From Hanleya hanleyi (lineage: Eukaryota > Mollusca > Polyplacophora > Lepidopleurida > Hanleyidae): DNA of 64,000 nucleotides. Every line of letters starts with the position of its first letter. The stretch's first letter is position 1. The position numbers and the translations under genes are program-made. The notes under the pieces were generated by a model. It did not search any database and was not told the DNA's origin. It saw nothing but the letters and a program-made list of their open reading frames with translations. This document shows, in pieces, positions 9,515 to 19,364 of this stretch. The DNA is taken from NCBI GenBank assembly GCA_036873755.1, contig JAVTVY010020550.1, positions 1-64,000 on the forward strand. The letters run 5' to 3'.

Positions 9515-10915
9515 ATAAAAGTGCTAAATATTGAATATATTGTCTTTCCCAGACGCCAGCTACATATTTAAGTGCGAATCTTTTCTAATTATATGATATT
9601 ATAAAGGTGCTAAATATTGAATATATTGTCTTTTCCCAGACGCCAGATAGATACTTAACTGCGAATCTCTTCTAATTATATGATATTATCAAAGTGCTCA
9701 ATATTGAATATATTGTCTTTCCCAGACGCCAGCTACATATTTAACTGCGAATCTTTTCTAATTATACTATATTATCAAAGTGCTAAATATTGAATATATT
9801 ATCTTTCCCAGACGCCAGCTACATATTTAACTGCGAATCTTTTCTAATTATATGATATTATAAAGGTGCTAAATATTGAATATATTGTCTTTTCCCAGAT
9901 GCCAGATAGATACTTAACTACGAATCTCTTCTAATTAGATGATATTATCAAAGTGCTAAATATTCAATATATTGTCTGCTCTCAAACGTCACCTACATAT
10001 TTAAATGCGAATATATTCTAATTAGATGATATTATAAAGGTGCTAAATATTGAATATATTGTCCTTTCTCCGACACGGTGTTACAGATATTTTGATGCGA
10101 ATCTCTTCTAATTATATTAGATTATAAAAGTGCTAAATATTGAATATATTGTCTTTTCTCCGAAAAGGGTCTTGTGGATATTTAACTGCGAATCTCTTCT
10201 AATTATATGATATTATCAAAGTGCTAAATATTGAATATATTGTCTTTCCCAGACGCCATCTACATATTTAACTGCGAATCTTTTCTAATTATATGATATT
10301 ATAAAGGTGCTAAATATTGAATATATTGTCTTTTCCCAGACGCCAGATAGATACTTAACTGCGAATCTTTTCTAATTATATGATATTATCAAAGTGCTAA
10401 ATATTCAATATATTGTCTGCTCTCAAACGTCACCTATATATTAAAATGCGAATATATTCTAATTAGATGATAATATAGAGGTGCTAAATATTGAATATAT
10501 TGTCCCCTTCTCCGACACGGTGTTACAGATATTTTGATGCGAATCTCTTCTAATTATAGTAGATTATAAAAGTGCTAAATATCGAATATATTGTCTTTTC
10601 TCCGAAAAGGGTCTTGTGTATATTTAACTGCGAATCTCTTCTATTTATATAGATTATAAAAGTGCTAAATATTGAATATATTGTCTTTTCCCAGATGCCA
10701 GCTACATATTTGGGTGCGAATCTTTTCTAATTATATGATATTATAAAGGTGCTAAATATTGAATATATTGTCTTTTCCCAGATGCCAGATAGATACTTAA
10801 CTGCGAATCTCTTCTAATTAGATGATATTATCAAAGTGCTAAATATTCAATATATTGTCTGTTCTCAGACGTCAGCTACATATTTATGTGCGAATCTATT
10901 CTAATTGCCAAGTAT
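9515..10915. repeat. 88-bp minisatellite, about 16 copies, with five-unit higher order
   Basis: Monomers contain GTGCTAAATATTGAATATATTGTC, a variable middle, and GCGAATCTCTTCTAATTATATGAT. Variants are ordered: the one with TCTCAAACGTC is followed by one with CTCCGACACGG and then one with CTCCGAAAAGGG. This series occurs at 9971 and again at 10412 (441 bp later), with a start of a third at 10854 (442 bp later). That is a higher-order repeat of five monomers. Confidence 0.85.
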
Positions 10916-11171
10916 GCTATATAGCACCATGTTAAAGCATAGGAAATTTGAAAAGTATCTAAAAAAAAGCCAATCCTGCACCTAACTCCATGCAATGGTG
11001 TCAACGGACGCTACTGTGACAGATATAAAGACATACGGACAGTTCAGGTCGGAAATGTTAACAGTACACAAGATTAATATCTATATACTGACGTCACTGC
11101 ATGGAGTTTTACAATATACTTCTGGGCCCGTCACGTGCTTGTTCACAGACAGCAGTACGAGAGTTCTCAGC

Positions 11172-11368
11172 ATGGACAAGGACCAAAAACACAGCTGTCA
11201 GTTATTAACATTTGAAGGAATTCAAAATGGAGAACCCGTGCAGAATTTACAGAACTCTCGACTGCCCACAATCGAGGAAGGGGAAATATTGGCGCGGATT
11301 CGACTGTGTACGATTTGTGGATCAGATCTCCACACACTGAGTGGGAAAAGGCCGTGTGCCGTCCCGAG
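11172..11368 (+). CDS. Dehydrogenase exon 1
   Basis: Encodes the N-terminal GroES-like part with the first catalytic-zinc cysteine (TICGSDLHT). Ends CCGAG before GTAAAA, leaving a codon split after two bases that is completed by exon 2. An upstream in-frame ATG exists at 10995; 5' UTR and promoter are not recognisable. Confidence 0.8.
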
Positions 11369-14300
11369 GTAAAACTATAAGAAGATTCTACGGCTGTAGT
11401 ATGCCTTCACTTAGCCAAACATCCGTGTAACAACCTACATAATACATGTATTGATCATATTCGAATCCAAGCTATAATAGGTCGTACACGCTTGAATGCA
11501 AAGCCACTATATATTGCTGGGATCTGTAGAAATCTTTCCTGACGCTACAGCAGTCTGGTAGTGGTAAAGTGGGGATCCGAGAGCACTTATGAACTTGATT
11601 TGCCTCTACCCCGGTACACCGAATTAGCTTAGCATGGCGCAATCGTCCAAGAAAGTAGGTCTGAAGGTTTTCTCCAATGCTATAAATAAGTGTCCGTGCT
11701 AAAAACAAACAAAGGATATCTCGATTTTTTTTTGCATTAATGCACAATAGTATATATCAGTTATCAAGTGGCCCCTTAAGGATACTCAGACCTCCTGCAG
11801 ACACTTTTACACACCCTCTAGATTTTGTCTTTATACAGCTAAAAGTCTGCCTTATAGCTATAGTAATGTAAATATTTTTGTAAATTGTGTTCACTGTAAA
11901 TCTGTAGGTTGTGAAGATATTCAAATTAAAAAAAAATTAGCTTCCTTTTTTAAATGGTTATTTTCAAAAAAGTATTCAACTGATCATAACTTACATCATC
12001 ATTTCCTGTACAAGACAAATCCAACAGAAAATCTGTGTCTCAGTTTTGTCAATTTTGGTCTAGTTCTTATTCTATTGACATTGAATTCAACTTCAAAGTT
12101 TAAAACTGTGAGTTACTCGATTAAGTAGAAAAATATCAATAGAATGGGAACTAGACCAAAATTGATAAAACCGAGACACGAATTTCATGTTGGAGTTATC
12201 TTCTACAGGAAATTATGAAGTAAGTTAAAATAAGTTGAATAATTTTAAAGAATGAAAATTAACTTTTAAATTATTTTTGTTTCTAAATCCAAATGCTTTC
12301 ACAATCTACAGGTTTATATTTGGAATCCTAAATAAATGTACTTTCAAGAAATATATACATTATCGTAGCTGTGATGAATACTTTTAGCTGTATAAAGACA
12401 AGTTCTAGAGGGTGTGTAAAAGTGTGTGCAGGAGGGCTCAGCTTTGCAGTATACCCATATCAGTTTTTGTAATAGATTAATAATTGTAATAGATGAATTA
12501 TATATTTCCGAAAGCTGTTCATTCAGGGAATCCGAATTTAGTGACAATTTTCTTTTTCTGATCACTACAAGGGAATTATTTGGAAGAAAACAGCGGCTTG
12601 TGAACGTTTAACCTTCAAATCTCTTAGCTAAAGCATTCTTCAAAACATTTGAACTTTTAGATTCCTATAATATACCTTTCAAACAAAATTAGCTCGCCTC
12701 AGAAGGCTTGGGTCTTTTACTAAGCATGCTATAGTGTCATACATACGGAAAATATCATGTGACGGAGCAATATTTTGATTCCTATTTTGTAGAAGATTCA
12801 GGGGCACACTTTATGAAGCAAGTTTATTGTGTAATCACGGTTGCCAGAAAATATAGATATGGAATAAGCCTGCAGGTAGCTTCAAAAGTACGGAAAATTA
12901 GAAGGAAAGTGCTGTATGTTACCCGTGATTGTCATCTCCCGGGAATCTAAATGTCCTTCGCTTATATATTCACAAGGCTCGCTCCATGAAACGTCCAGAA
13001 AATAGTAACCCTTATATTCAGAGCTGCTGGAATGTATTTCTATCTTGGATTCCGTTCGCAGTGTTCTTGGACATGAGGCAGTCGCGGAAGTTGTGACCCT
13101 GAACGGAAGACCGGCGGACCACCTAAAATCTGGGGACAGGATTACATTCAGCATTGCAGACAATTGTGGGCGGTGTAAACATTGTTTGGGCGGCTTGTCA
13201 CAGAAATGCTACGAATTGTTTAAGGTGGGTACGGATATTACTTGTGGGCCCATGGATTCATTATGATATTTTCTATTCGCACAGAATAAATACAACCTGC
13301 TAACTGGGCTGATTCCGCGGCTAAGAACCATTTAGGTCTAGGAATTGAAGCAATAATTTGACTGATGGGCTTACATCGCAGTCTAAATCGATTTAATCCT
13401 AGGTCTAAATCGATTTAATCCTAGGCATTGAAACCGATTTCTGTTCCCTATCGCCAACCATATGCTGTACAGCTACGAGGAAAGCGAGTATGGTTGGGGA
13501 CAGAAATCGGTTTCAAGGCCTAGGATTAAAGGCCCATTTCCACAGCACGCGTTCTCGCAGTGACAACCACATCCGAAAAATAGCCGTCATGTTATTCAAT
13601 GGTGTAGTACTCACAGCACGCGTCAGTCGCGGCGACATCAGAACCACATTTTTGACGCGCGAAAAAATTTGAACCAAGACTATTTCAACGCGTTGTCGCT
13701 GAATTATCGACCAATCGGAGGGGATAGAAACCGCTAGCCCGATTACGTTGAGGGGAGTCCCTTCCGTTGAATGGCTAGAATGGCAAGAGTGTCGCTGTCA
13801 TAACGTGTGCTGTGGAAATGCGCCAAACTGCAATAAGTTGTGGTTTGCAGTTGTTGTTGTCGCGACGCGTGCCGTGGAAATGGACCTTAAATCGATTTAT
13901 GTCTAGGATTAAATGTATTTAGACCTCGATCTGAGTCCACTAGTCAAATAACTGCTTTAGTTCCCCGGTAAAAAGCGTTCTAAACCACGGAATAAATCTA
14001 TTTAGAGATCGTGGACTAAATCGATTTAATCCTAGGTCTAAATAGATTTAATCCTAGGTCTAAATCGATTTAATTCTAAGCATTGAAACTGTTTTCCGTC
14101 CCCTATCGCCAACCGTATGCGGCATAGCTACGAGGGAAACATAAATACTTGTATACTATCGTAATTACGATTCTCACTTCTCGTAACTTTCCAGTACGGA
14201 CATGCGACTTCTTCCAGTGGCTCTGGGTTCAATGGCTGCTACGCATCCCACATTGTTCTACGGAAAGGCACGGCAGTGGTCAAGATACCCGATCACGTGA

Positions 14301-17300
14301 GCGACCAAGTGGCCGTCCCCGCGAACTGTGCCTTAGCCACCATGATGAACGTCATAGCGTCCGTTCCGGAGTCCATTCCTTGCAAGGACAGTACAGTTGT
14401 GATTCAGGTTTGTTCGACTATCAAAATCCGAATAAGGTTTTAACCAAATCAGATGCGTGCACAAATTTGACAAAAATGAGACCGAAAACTGGGAGACCAT
14501 GGTTGGGCGAGGCTGATAGAAACATCATTTTTTGTGCGCATAGTGCGCAAGTTCATATGACACTCTAAAGATATAAATGACAACCGTTCAGCACGTGTTT
14601 GTATTCAGCAGTTTCAGTCAGTTGAACACTCCAATCCTTTGCCTAGCTATGGGCTTATAGATACGATATAAAATGTTTGGAATTTTTTCAGCGACGATGT
14701 CTTGCTTGCATCATTCAAATGAAAACCGCTTTCTCTCCTGCGAGATACTGGCTTGACGTTTAGACTAATACTTCAACTTCACTCATTTCAAATATAATTT
14801 TTTCACTTATGTCCGAGAACATTTCTTGCCACTGAAGACGGAATAGTAATGTCCTTCTGCTTTTTGATATGACAGGGAGCTGGCACACTCGGACTGTATG
14901 GTTGCGCCTTATTCTCTGATAAAGGATTCAACAAGGTCTTCTGTACGGGCGTGGGTGATGTCAGGCTCAGCCTAGTCACATCGTTTGGAGGCATACCATG
15001 GAACACTGGCAAAGGTATGTCAGCCATCTCTAACACGCATGTTTTGGGTTCAGTACAATGTCCAAGAAATTGCAACTCTCCTGTGCGGGGAGATTGATTT
15101 GGTCCATAAAAAGAGGTTTTGGCACATCCTCCCCACAGCGCATGCTCCAGTTCACAGGCTCATTTATCATCCATGCCTTCAATAGCGGAAGTTGACCGTT
15201 ACTACGTTGCTATGACGTATAGGGGAAACCCCACGTACGCACGGTTCAGGTTGAATCCGGCCGAACAACTCCTTCAGTTTTGCACATGAGCGAACTACTT
15301 TTCATATGCTCTGTCCAGATAAACAGGGAAAATAATCTCCAGATAATTCCTTTTAACGCTGGGTCAACAGAGGTATTATGCAGACTTGACAAGTAATCGA
15401 AATGTTCGGCAAACATCTATTTTACTATATATGATGTCACATCCGGCGATGTGCGCGCGGCCCCGAATCCGGTCCAAAAATCTGACTGGTGGCTGGGGTA
15501 TTATTCGACCCCCAGCGAGGTGGTTGGTTTTGGCAGTGGAGTGTAGTGAGCCTCATTCACATCCCGCGAGACTAACTTCTTCGAAGGCATGACTCTCAGA
15601 ATGGAAATGGAGTGACAACCACCTCGATGGGGGTGTAATAACACCCCAGCCACCAGTCGGATTTTTGGACCGGATTCGGGGCCTTCGCGCACATCGCCGG
15701 AAGTGACATCATATATAGTAAAATAGATGTTTACCGAACATTTCGAATACTTTTTAAGTCTGCGTAATACCTCTGTTGACCTAGCGTTAAAAAGAATTAT
15801 CTGCAGATAATTTTTCCTGTTTATCTGGACAGAGCATATGAAAAGTAGTTCGCTCATGTGCAACACTAAAGGAGTTGTTCGGCCTGATTCAAACTGAACC
15901 GTGTGTTGGTTGGTTTCCCCTATACGTCATAGCAACGTAGTAAAGGTCAACTTCCGCTATTGGAGGCAGGGATGATAAATGAGCCCGTGAAATGAAGCAT
16001 GCGCTTTTGGCAGTGGAGTGAGTCTCATTCACATCCCACGAGACTAACTTCTTCGAAGGTATGACTCTCAGAATGAGAATGGAGTGAGCCTGTGAAACGG
16101 AGCATGCGCTGTGGGGAGGTTCAGGTTTTGGTAGAGCAAAAATGTTCTGGATTTGGACCAGTTTGTATCGTATCCGGTCTATCCATGCAGTTGGCTACGA
16201 TGCTTCGATTTTTTAGGCATCTACAGGGTCCGACTGCGCTGATCCGGCCCTTTTAGAGCGTGCTAAGCCGGGTTTAAGATGCATGGCTGCGATGATCCGG
16301 CCCTTCTAAGCTATAATACGATATCTTCAGCTGTGTACGATGACCCGGTCCTCTCAGGCTGTGATAATGCGAGTTCGGGTACACGGTTGCGATGATCCGG
16401 TCATTCTAAGCCATAATCTGACCTCTTCAGCTACATGGCTGCGATAATCCGGCCCTTTTAGGCTGTAGTAATCCGGGTTTCAGCTGCATGGCTGTGATGA
16501 TCCGGCCCTTCGAAGCTATAACCCGACCTCTTCGGCTGGCTGAGATGATCGGACCCTTTTAGGCTGTAATTTTCCGAGTTTCAGCTACATGGCTGCGATA
16601 ACCCGGTCCGTTTAGGCTGTGATAATCCGAGGTTCAGTTGCTGGTTGAGATGATCCGGTCGTTTTCGTATGTCGTGGTCCTACGTTTTCAGGCTGTATAG
16701 ACCCTTTGGATCGATATTAATGGAATATTGATGTTTCAATCTGTGATTTTTAGTCTGTTTTAATAGAAAGCTCAAGCGTATACCGAATATAGATCGCAGT
16801 TGCCTACGCATCGCATTTAGTGTGACCGTAGCCTAACAACCTGTAACCATCTCCGTCATCTATATGTGGTAAGACTGATCCTGGGATCGTGTATATCCAT
16901 TTTCAGCCTACTTTCGGCAATTGTAAGATGGAATTTCCAGAAATCAATACCACCTGACTTCGTCAGCCAATCAGCTAAAGTCTACCGACGTAACCCAAAC
17001 GTAACTCACCATTTTCGAGTCATGTGATGTCCTACTTGTTCAAAATTGAAGATCTACCACACCTCTTGGATGATACGAAAGTTATTCAAACCTACATATT
17101 TTGTAAGCCCAGGCAATACCTGTTTCCGAAGTGGTGTGAAAACCTGTAATTTGTCAGATTTCTCGAGTCTGTTCTCCACCGGATGAAGGCCGAACAGAAT
17201 ACGGTAAAGTACCGGATATCGCTCTGCGATAATGGAGACACACGATTCGCAAGCCGTCTTATGGATGGCGAAGTGTACGCAAATGCGTAACCTAAGACAT

Positions 17301-19364
17301 CAATCGGGAGATTATTTGGAGATTTGTGATAGACATCATACTGCTACCGTAAACCTTTGTCTGATCTCTCATACAGTAATATTACAAGACGATTATCCCT
17401 GTATGATCTGCCGAAAATTTCAGCTCTGTAATCTCAGAAATATTCAGGGAATAATCCTGAATAGTTCAGGCTTGCACATCCACAACTCAATTTCAGGGAT
17501 TTTACCTGAAATCCAGAGATAATTTCCTGAATTTCAGAAAAAAAGATCCCTGAAGGAGAGGATCTTCCCTGAAATTCAGGCAAATTTACCCCCCCCGATT
17601 AATAAGTTCCCGACCCTATTCAGGTACGTACAATCCCCTAAAATTCAGGCAATTTAGCTTTAATTCATGGATGATATACCTGAATTTCAGGAAATAATGA
17701 ATTTCAGATAAAATCCCTGAAATTGAGACATGGATGTGCGGCCTGATCTATTCAAGATGCAGTATTCCTGAATTATGTAAAGAATGCAGGAGTCAACCTC
17801 ACTTTCACTGGTTAGACTATGTGCATAACTCTGCCATCTTTCGACGCCAATTGAAGCTGTGCACTGATTATTTTAAGTAATTAACTGTTACTTCAAAGAT
17901 TATTGAAATCTTTCTTCTCAAATTTTAATCCATAGTTATGTATCCCAGCCTCGATATGGATTCACAAGACAACACCAAACGTCCCAGTGCAACACGATCC
18001 GGTTATAATGCCACTTGTGCCACGTGTCCCGATGACGATACCATTGGTTCCAGATTCCCTGGTGACGGTACCGTGGATGTTGTAGTGGAGGTTTGTGGCG
18101 TTCCTTCTGTCGTGCAGGACGGTATTCGTCTGCTTCGGCCAGGAGGGGTCTATATTCTGGTGGGAATGGTACACCCGGATTCACATCTCAAAATAACCGG
18201 ACAAGATATCATTACAAAATGCTTGACTATCAAAGGTAAGACCGAGTTTGATGACAGAATCCAACTAATGTTTGCATGCCAAACTAATTAAAATTAATTT
18301 CTGTCTGCTCGCCTATTTGGATATGTCGCTTGCAGGATCTAATCGGCTAGCAGTAACGCGAGTGTCAACCAATCCCGAGAAATGTTCACAGTGCTTTGAA
18401 GGAAACACAATGGTAGGGGCTTTTTGTTTGGTTCAGCCGAATCAAGACGCCACGCTGATGGGATATCTGCTAATGTTGCCGCGCTCCCACCAGTTCGGCG
18501 CCACAATGCGGGGTAGAAATATGGACTGGTCCTTGGCATAAACGCTGGGTTAAAGCGGAGAGGATGACCCTATCCCCCCCCTCTCCGAATGCAAGTAAAT
18601 TAGTTCAAATGCGGCCGTGAAGTCATAAGACTATTAAATTTTTCATGACCTGGGAGCTCCGAACACCAAATTTAATTGAAATCAGCAAGATCCTACATAG
18701 CGACAAATACGATTGGGGAGCATTGATAGGATATTAATTTATTAAGATTGGTTTGCATGCAATTAGGATGAATTTGGACGTATTAATCAGTAACCCCCAA
18801 CCAAACATTTCTCGTGTACACCTCTGGCATCGATCTGCAAATATACGGTACGATACTCCGTTCTATAATTTCCATTGCGCCAAGGGACATACTCTCAGTA
18901 GTTTGATTGGTAAATTCAAAATTATGGAAACAATAAACAGAAAACAATTCAATTCAGTTCCATGAACCTTAGTTAATGTAACCAGAGCCAAGCAAATAGA
19001 TTCCATTGATCTTTGCCACAGTGCCAATGTCTCAATCAATGGTGACTTTCTGCAGATGCCCGTTGAAAATATGTTGACAGCATTAATTTAGTTATTCCAG
19101 TTTCTGTTTCCTTATAAACTTTCCAAATTCTATTCCACAGGTATTTATAACTACGCCCCTCGACATTTACGCCTTGCGGTGGAGTTTCTCTCCAGAACGG
19201 CGCAAAAATACCCATATGAAGCTTTGGTGAGTCTGGCCTTCAACCTTAAGGACTACGCGGAAGCTTTTCGTCTTGCCCAATCTCGAAACTTCCATCGTGT
19301 TGCAATGAAGAGTTACGAGTTTTCATAAACGGAGTCCTTCGTCGGTCAGAGAGTTTGGAATGAC
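11172..19364 (+). CDS. Zinc-dependent medium-chain dehydrogenase, six exons
   Basis: Joined exons 11172-11368, 13062-13224, 14195-14407, 14876-15014, 17936-18235 and 19141-19364 give 1,236 nt, 411 residues plus TGA. All introns are GT-AG and phases agree. The product is a zinc alcohol dehydrogenase-like MDR enzyme: catalytic-zinc ligands in CGSDLHT and LGHEAVAE, a structural-zinc loop C-x2-C-x2-C-x7-C (CGRCKHCLGGLSQKC), and a Rossmann GAGTLGLYG for NAD(P). The phrases GDRITFSIADNCGRC, VAVPANCALATMM and a C-terminal YNYAPRHL match, from memory, the bacterial group annotated as phosphonate-catabolism-associated alcohol dehydrogenase; substrate in this animal is unknown. The start is the ATG at 11172 (AGCATGG context). 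An in-frame ATG at 10995 would add 59 residues without family likeness. Introns are full of transposons but the coding frame is intact. Confidence 0.85.
11783..12443. mobile_element. 660-bp foldback element in intron 1
   Basis: The whole block is one imperfect inverted repeat. TCAGACCTCCTGCAGACAC on the left pairs with GTGTGTGCAGGAGGGCTCAG on the right, and inner blocks (tttatacagctaaaagt; ttttggtctagttcttattc) also have their complements in mirror order. Arms are about 320 bp with little unique centre and no coding sequence, as in foldback MITEs. The target duplication is not clear. Confidence 0.75.
13062..13224 (+). CDS. Dehydrogenase exon 2
   Basis: Follows TTCGCAG. Encodes SVLGHEAVAEV (zinc-ligand histidine and glutamate) and the structural-zinc cysteine loop. 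Ends TTTAAG before GTGGGT in phase 0. Confidence 0.85.
13390..13965. repeat. Palindromic repeat in intron 2 with nested MITE
   Basis: TAAATCGATTTAATCCTAGG occurs several times in both orientations. The left part, ATTGAAACCGATTTCTG ... CAGAAATCGGTTTCAAGG, is itself a hairpin of about 130 bp. A related half copy follows at 13970-14140 with the same TCGCCAACCGTATG phrase. Confidence 0.65.
13531..13886. mobile_element. 356-bp MITE flanked by TTAAA
   Basis: Terminal inverted repeats GGCCCATTTCCACAGCACGC (left) and the complement of GCGTGCCGTGGAAATGGACC (right) match at 18 of 20 positions. Direct repeats TTAAA sit at 13526-13530 and 13887-13891, consistent with a TTAA-type target. No coding sequence. 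It lies inside the palindromic repeat, so it inserted later. Confidence 0.8.
13970..14140. repeat. Half copy of the intron 2 palindromic repeat
   Basis: Repeats of TAAATCGATTTAATCCTAGG followed by CATTGAAACTGTTTTCCGTC and TCGCCAACCGTATGC match the left hairpin arm at 13395-13480. Confidence 0.6.
14195..14407 (+). CDS. Dehydrogenase exon 3
   Basis: Follows TTTCCAG. 71 codons in phase 0, encoding YGHATSSSGSGFNGCYASHI and the domain-joining segment VAVPANCALATMM. Ends ATTCAG before GTTTGT. Confidence 0.85.
14876..15014 (+). CDS. Dehydrogenase exon 4
   Basis: Follows ATGACAG. Begins with the nucleotide-binding loop GAGTLGLYG and runs into the next Rossmann strand (KVFCTGVG). Ends GGCAAAG before GTATGT with one base of a split codon. 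Confidence 0.85.
15128..15525. mobile_element. 410-bp repeat, inverted copy in intron 4
   Basis: Reverse complement of the insert seen at 7376-7785: begins CCTCCCCACAGCGCATGCTCC and ends CCCCCAGCGAGGTGGTT. Closely matching along its length. Confidence 0.8.
15617..16119. mobile_element. 410-bp repeat, direct copy in intron 4
   Basis: Same orientation as 7376-7785, beginning AACCACCTCGATGGGGG and ending GCGCTGTGGGGAGG. About 90 bp before its end it contains an extra segment (TTTTGGCAGTGGAGTGAG ... GACTCTCAGAATGAGAATGG) that also occurs between the two intron copies at 15525-15615. The pair therefore forms an inverted repeat with a short spacer inside the intron. Confidence 0.8.
16190..16690. 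repeat. Degenerate minisatellite, about 55-57 bp
   Basis: About nine diverged units of the form CATGGCTGCGATGATCCGGCCC followed by TTTTAGGCTGTAATCCG. Alternating variants (TTCTAAGCTATAAT and TTTTAGGCTGTAAT) suggest a two-unit period near 112 bp. Confidence 0.7.
17430..17785. mobile_element. Tc1-like foldback MITE, degenerate copy
   Basis: Inverted arms share CTCAGAAATATTCAGGGAAT, CAACTCAATTTCAGGGA and related blocks with the well-preserved copy at 28417-28772. The right end is more decayed (CTATTCAAGATGCAGTATTCC). Lies in intron 4 of the dehydrogenase gene. Confidence 0.75.
17936..18235 (+). CDS. Dehydrogenase exon 5
   Basis: Follows CCATAG; its first two bases complete the split codon. Encodes a Ser/Thr/Asp-rich stretch of about 40 residues unlike the core fold (DMDSQDNTKRPSATRSG), then GTVDVVVEVCGVP and the strand-helix LRPGGVYILVGMV. 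Ends ATCAAAG before GTAAGA. Confidence 0.85.
19141..19364 (+). CDS. Dehydrogenase exon 6 with stop
   Basis: Follows ATTCCACAG. Encodes GIYNYAPRHLRLAVEFL, FRLAQSRNFHRVAMKSY and a short extra tail to TGA at 19362. The last 14 residues after KSYEF have no family likeness, so the ancestral end may have been slightly earlier. Confidence 0.8.

Noticed and set aside
10995..11171. Upstream in-frame ATG extending the dehydrogenase by 59 residues
   Set aside because: The extension has no likeness to the family, and the ATG at 11172 has a better context and the expected distance to CGSD. It remains possible as an alternative start.
15015..17935. An additional dehydrogenase exon in the long intron 4
   Set aside because: Exon 4 and exon 5 join in phase and give a continuous Rossmann fold; the interval is explained by repeats.
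11172..19364. Recent bacterial transfer or contamination for the dehydrogenase
   Set aside because: Five canonical introns, transposon-filled and in consistent phase, argue for a long-resident eukaryotic gene.
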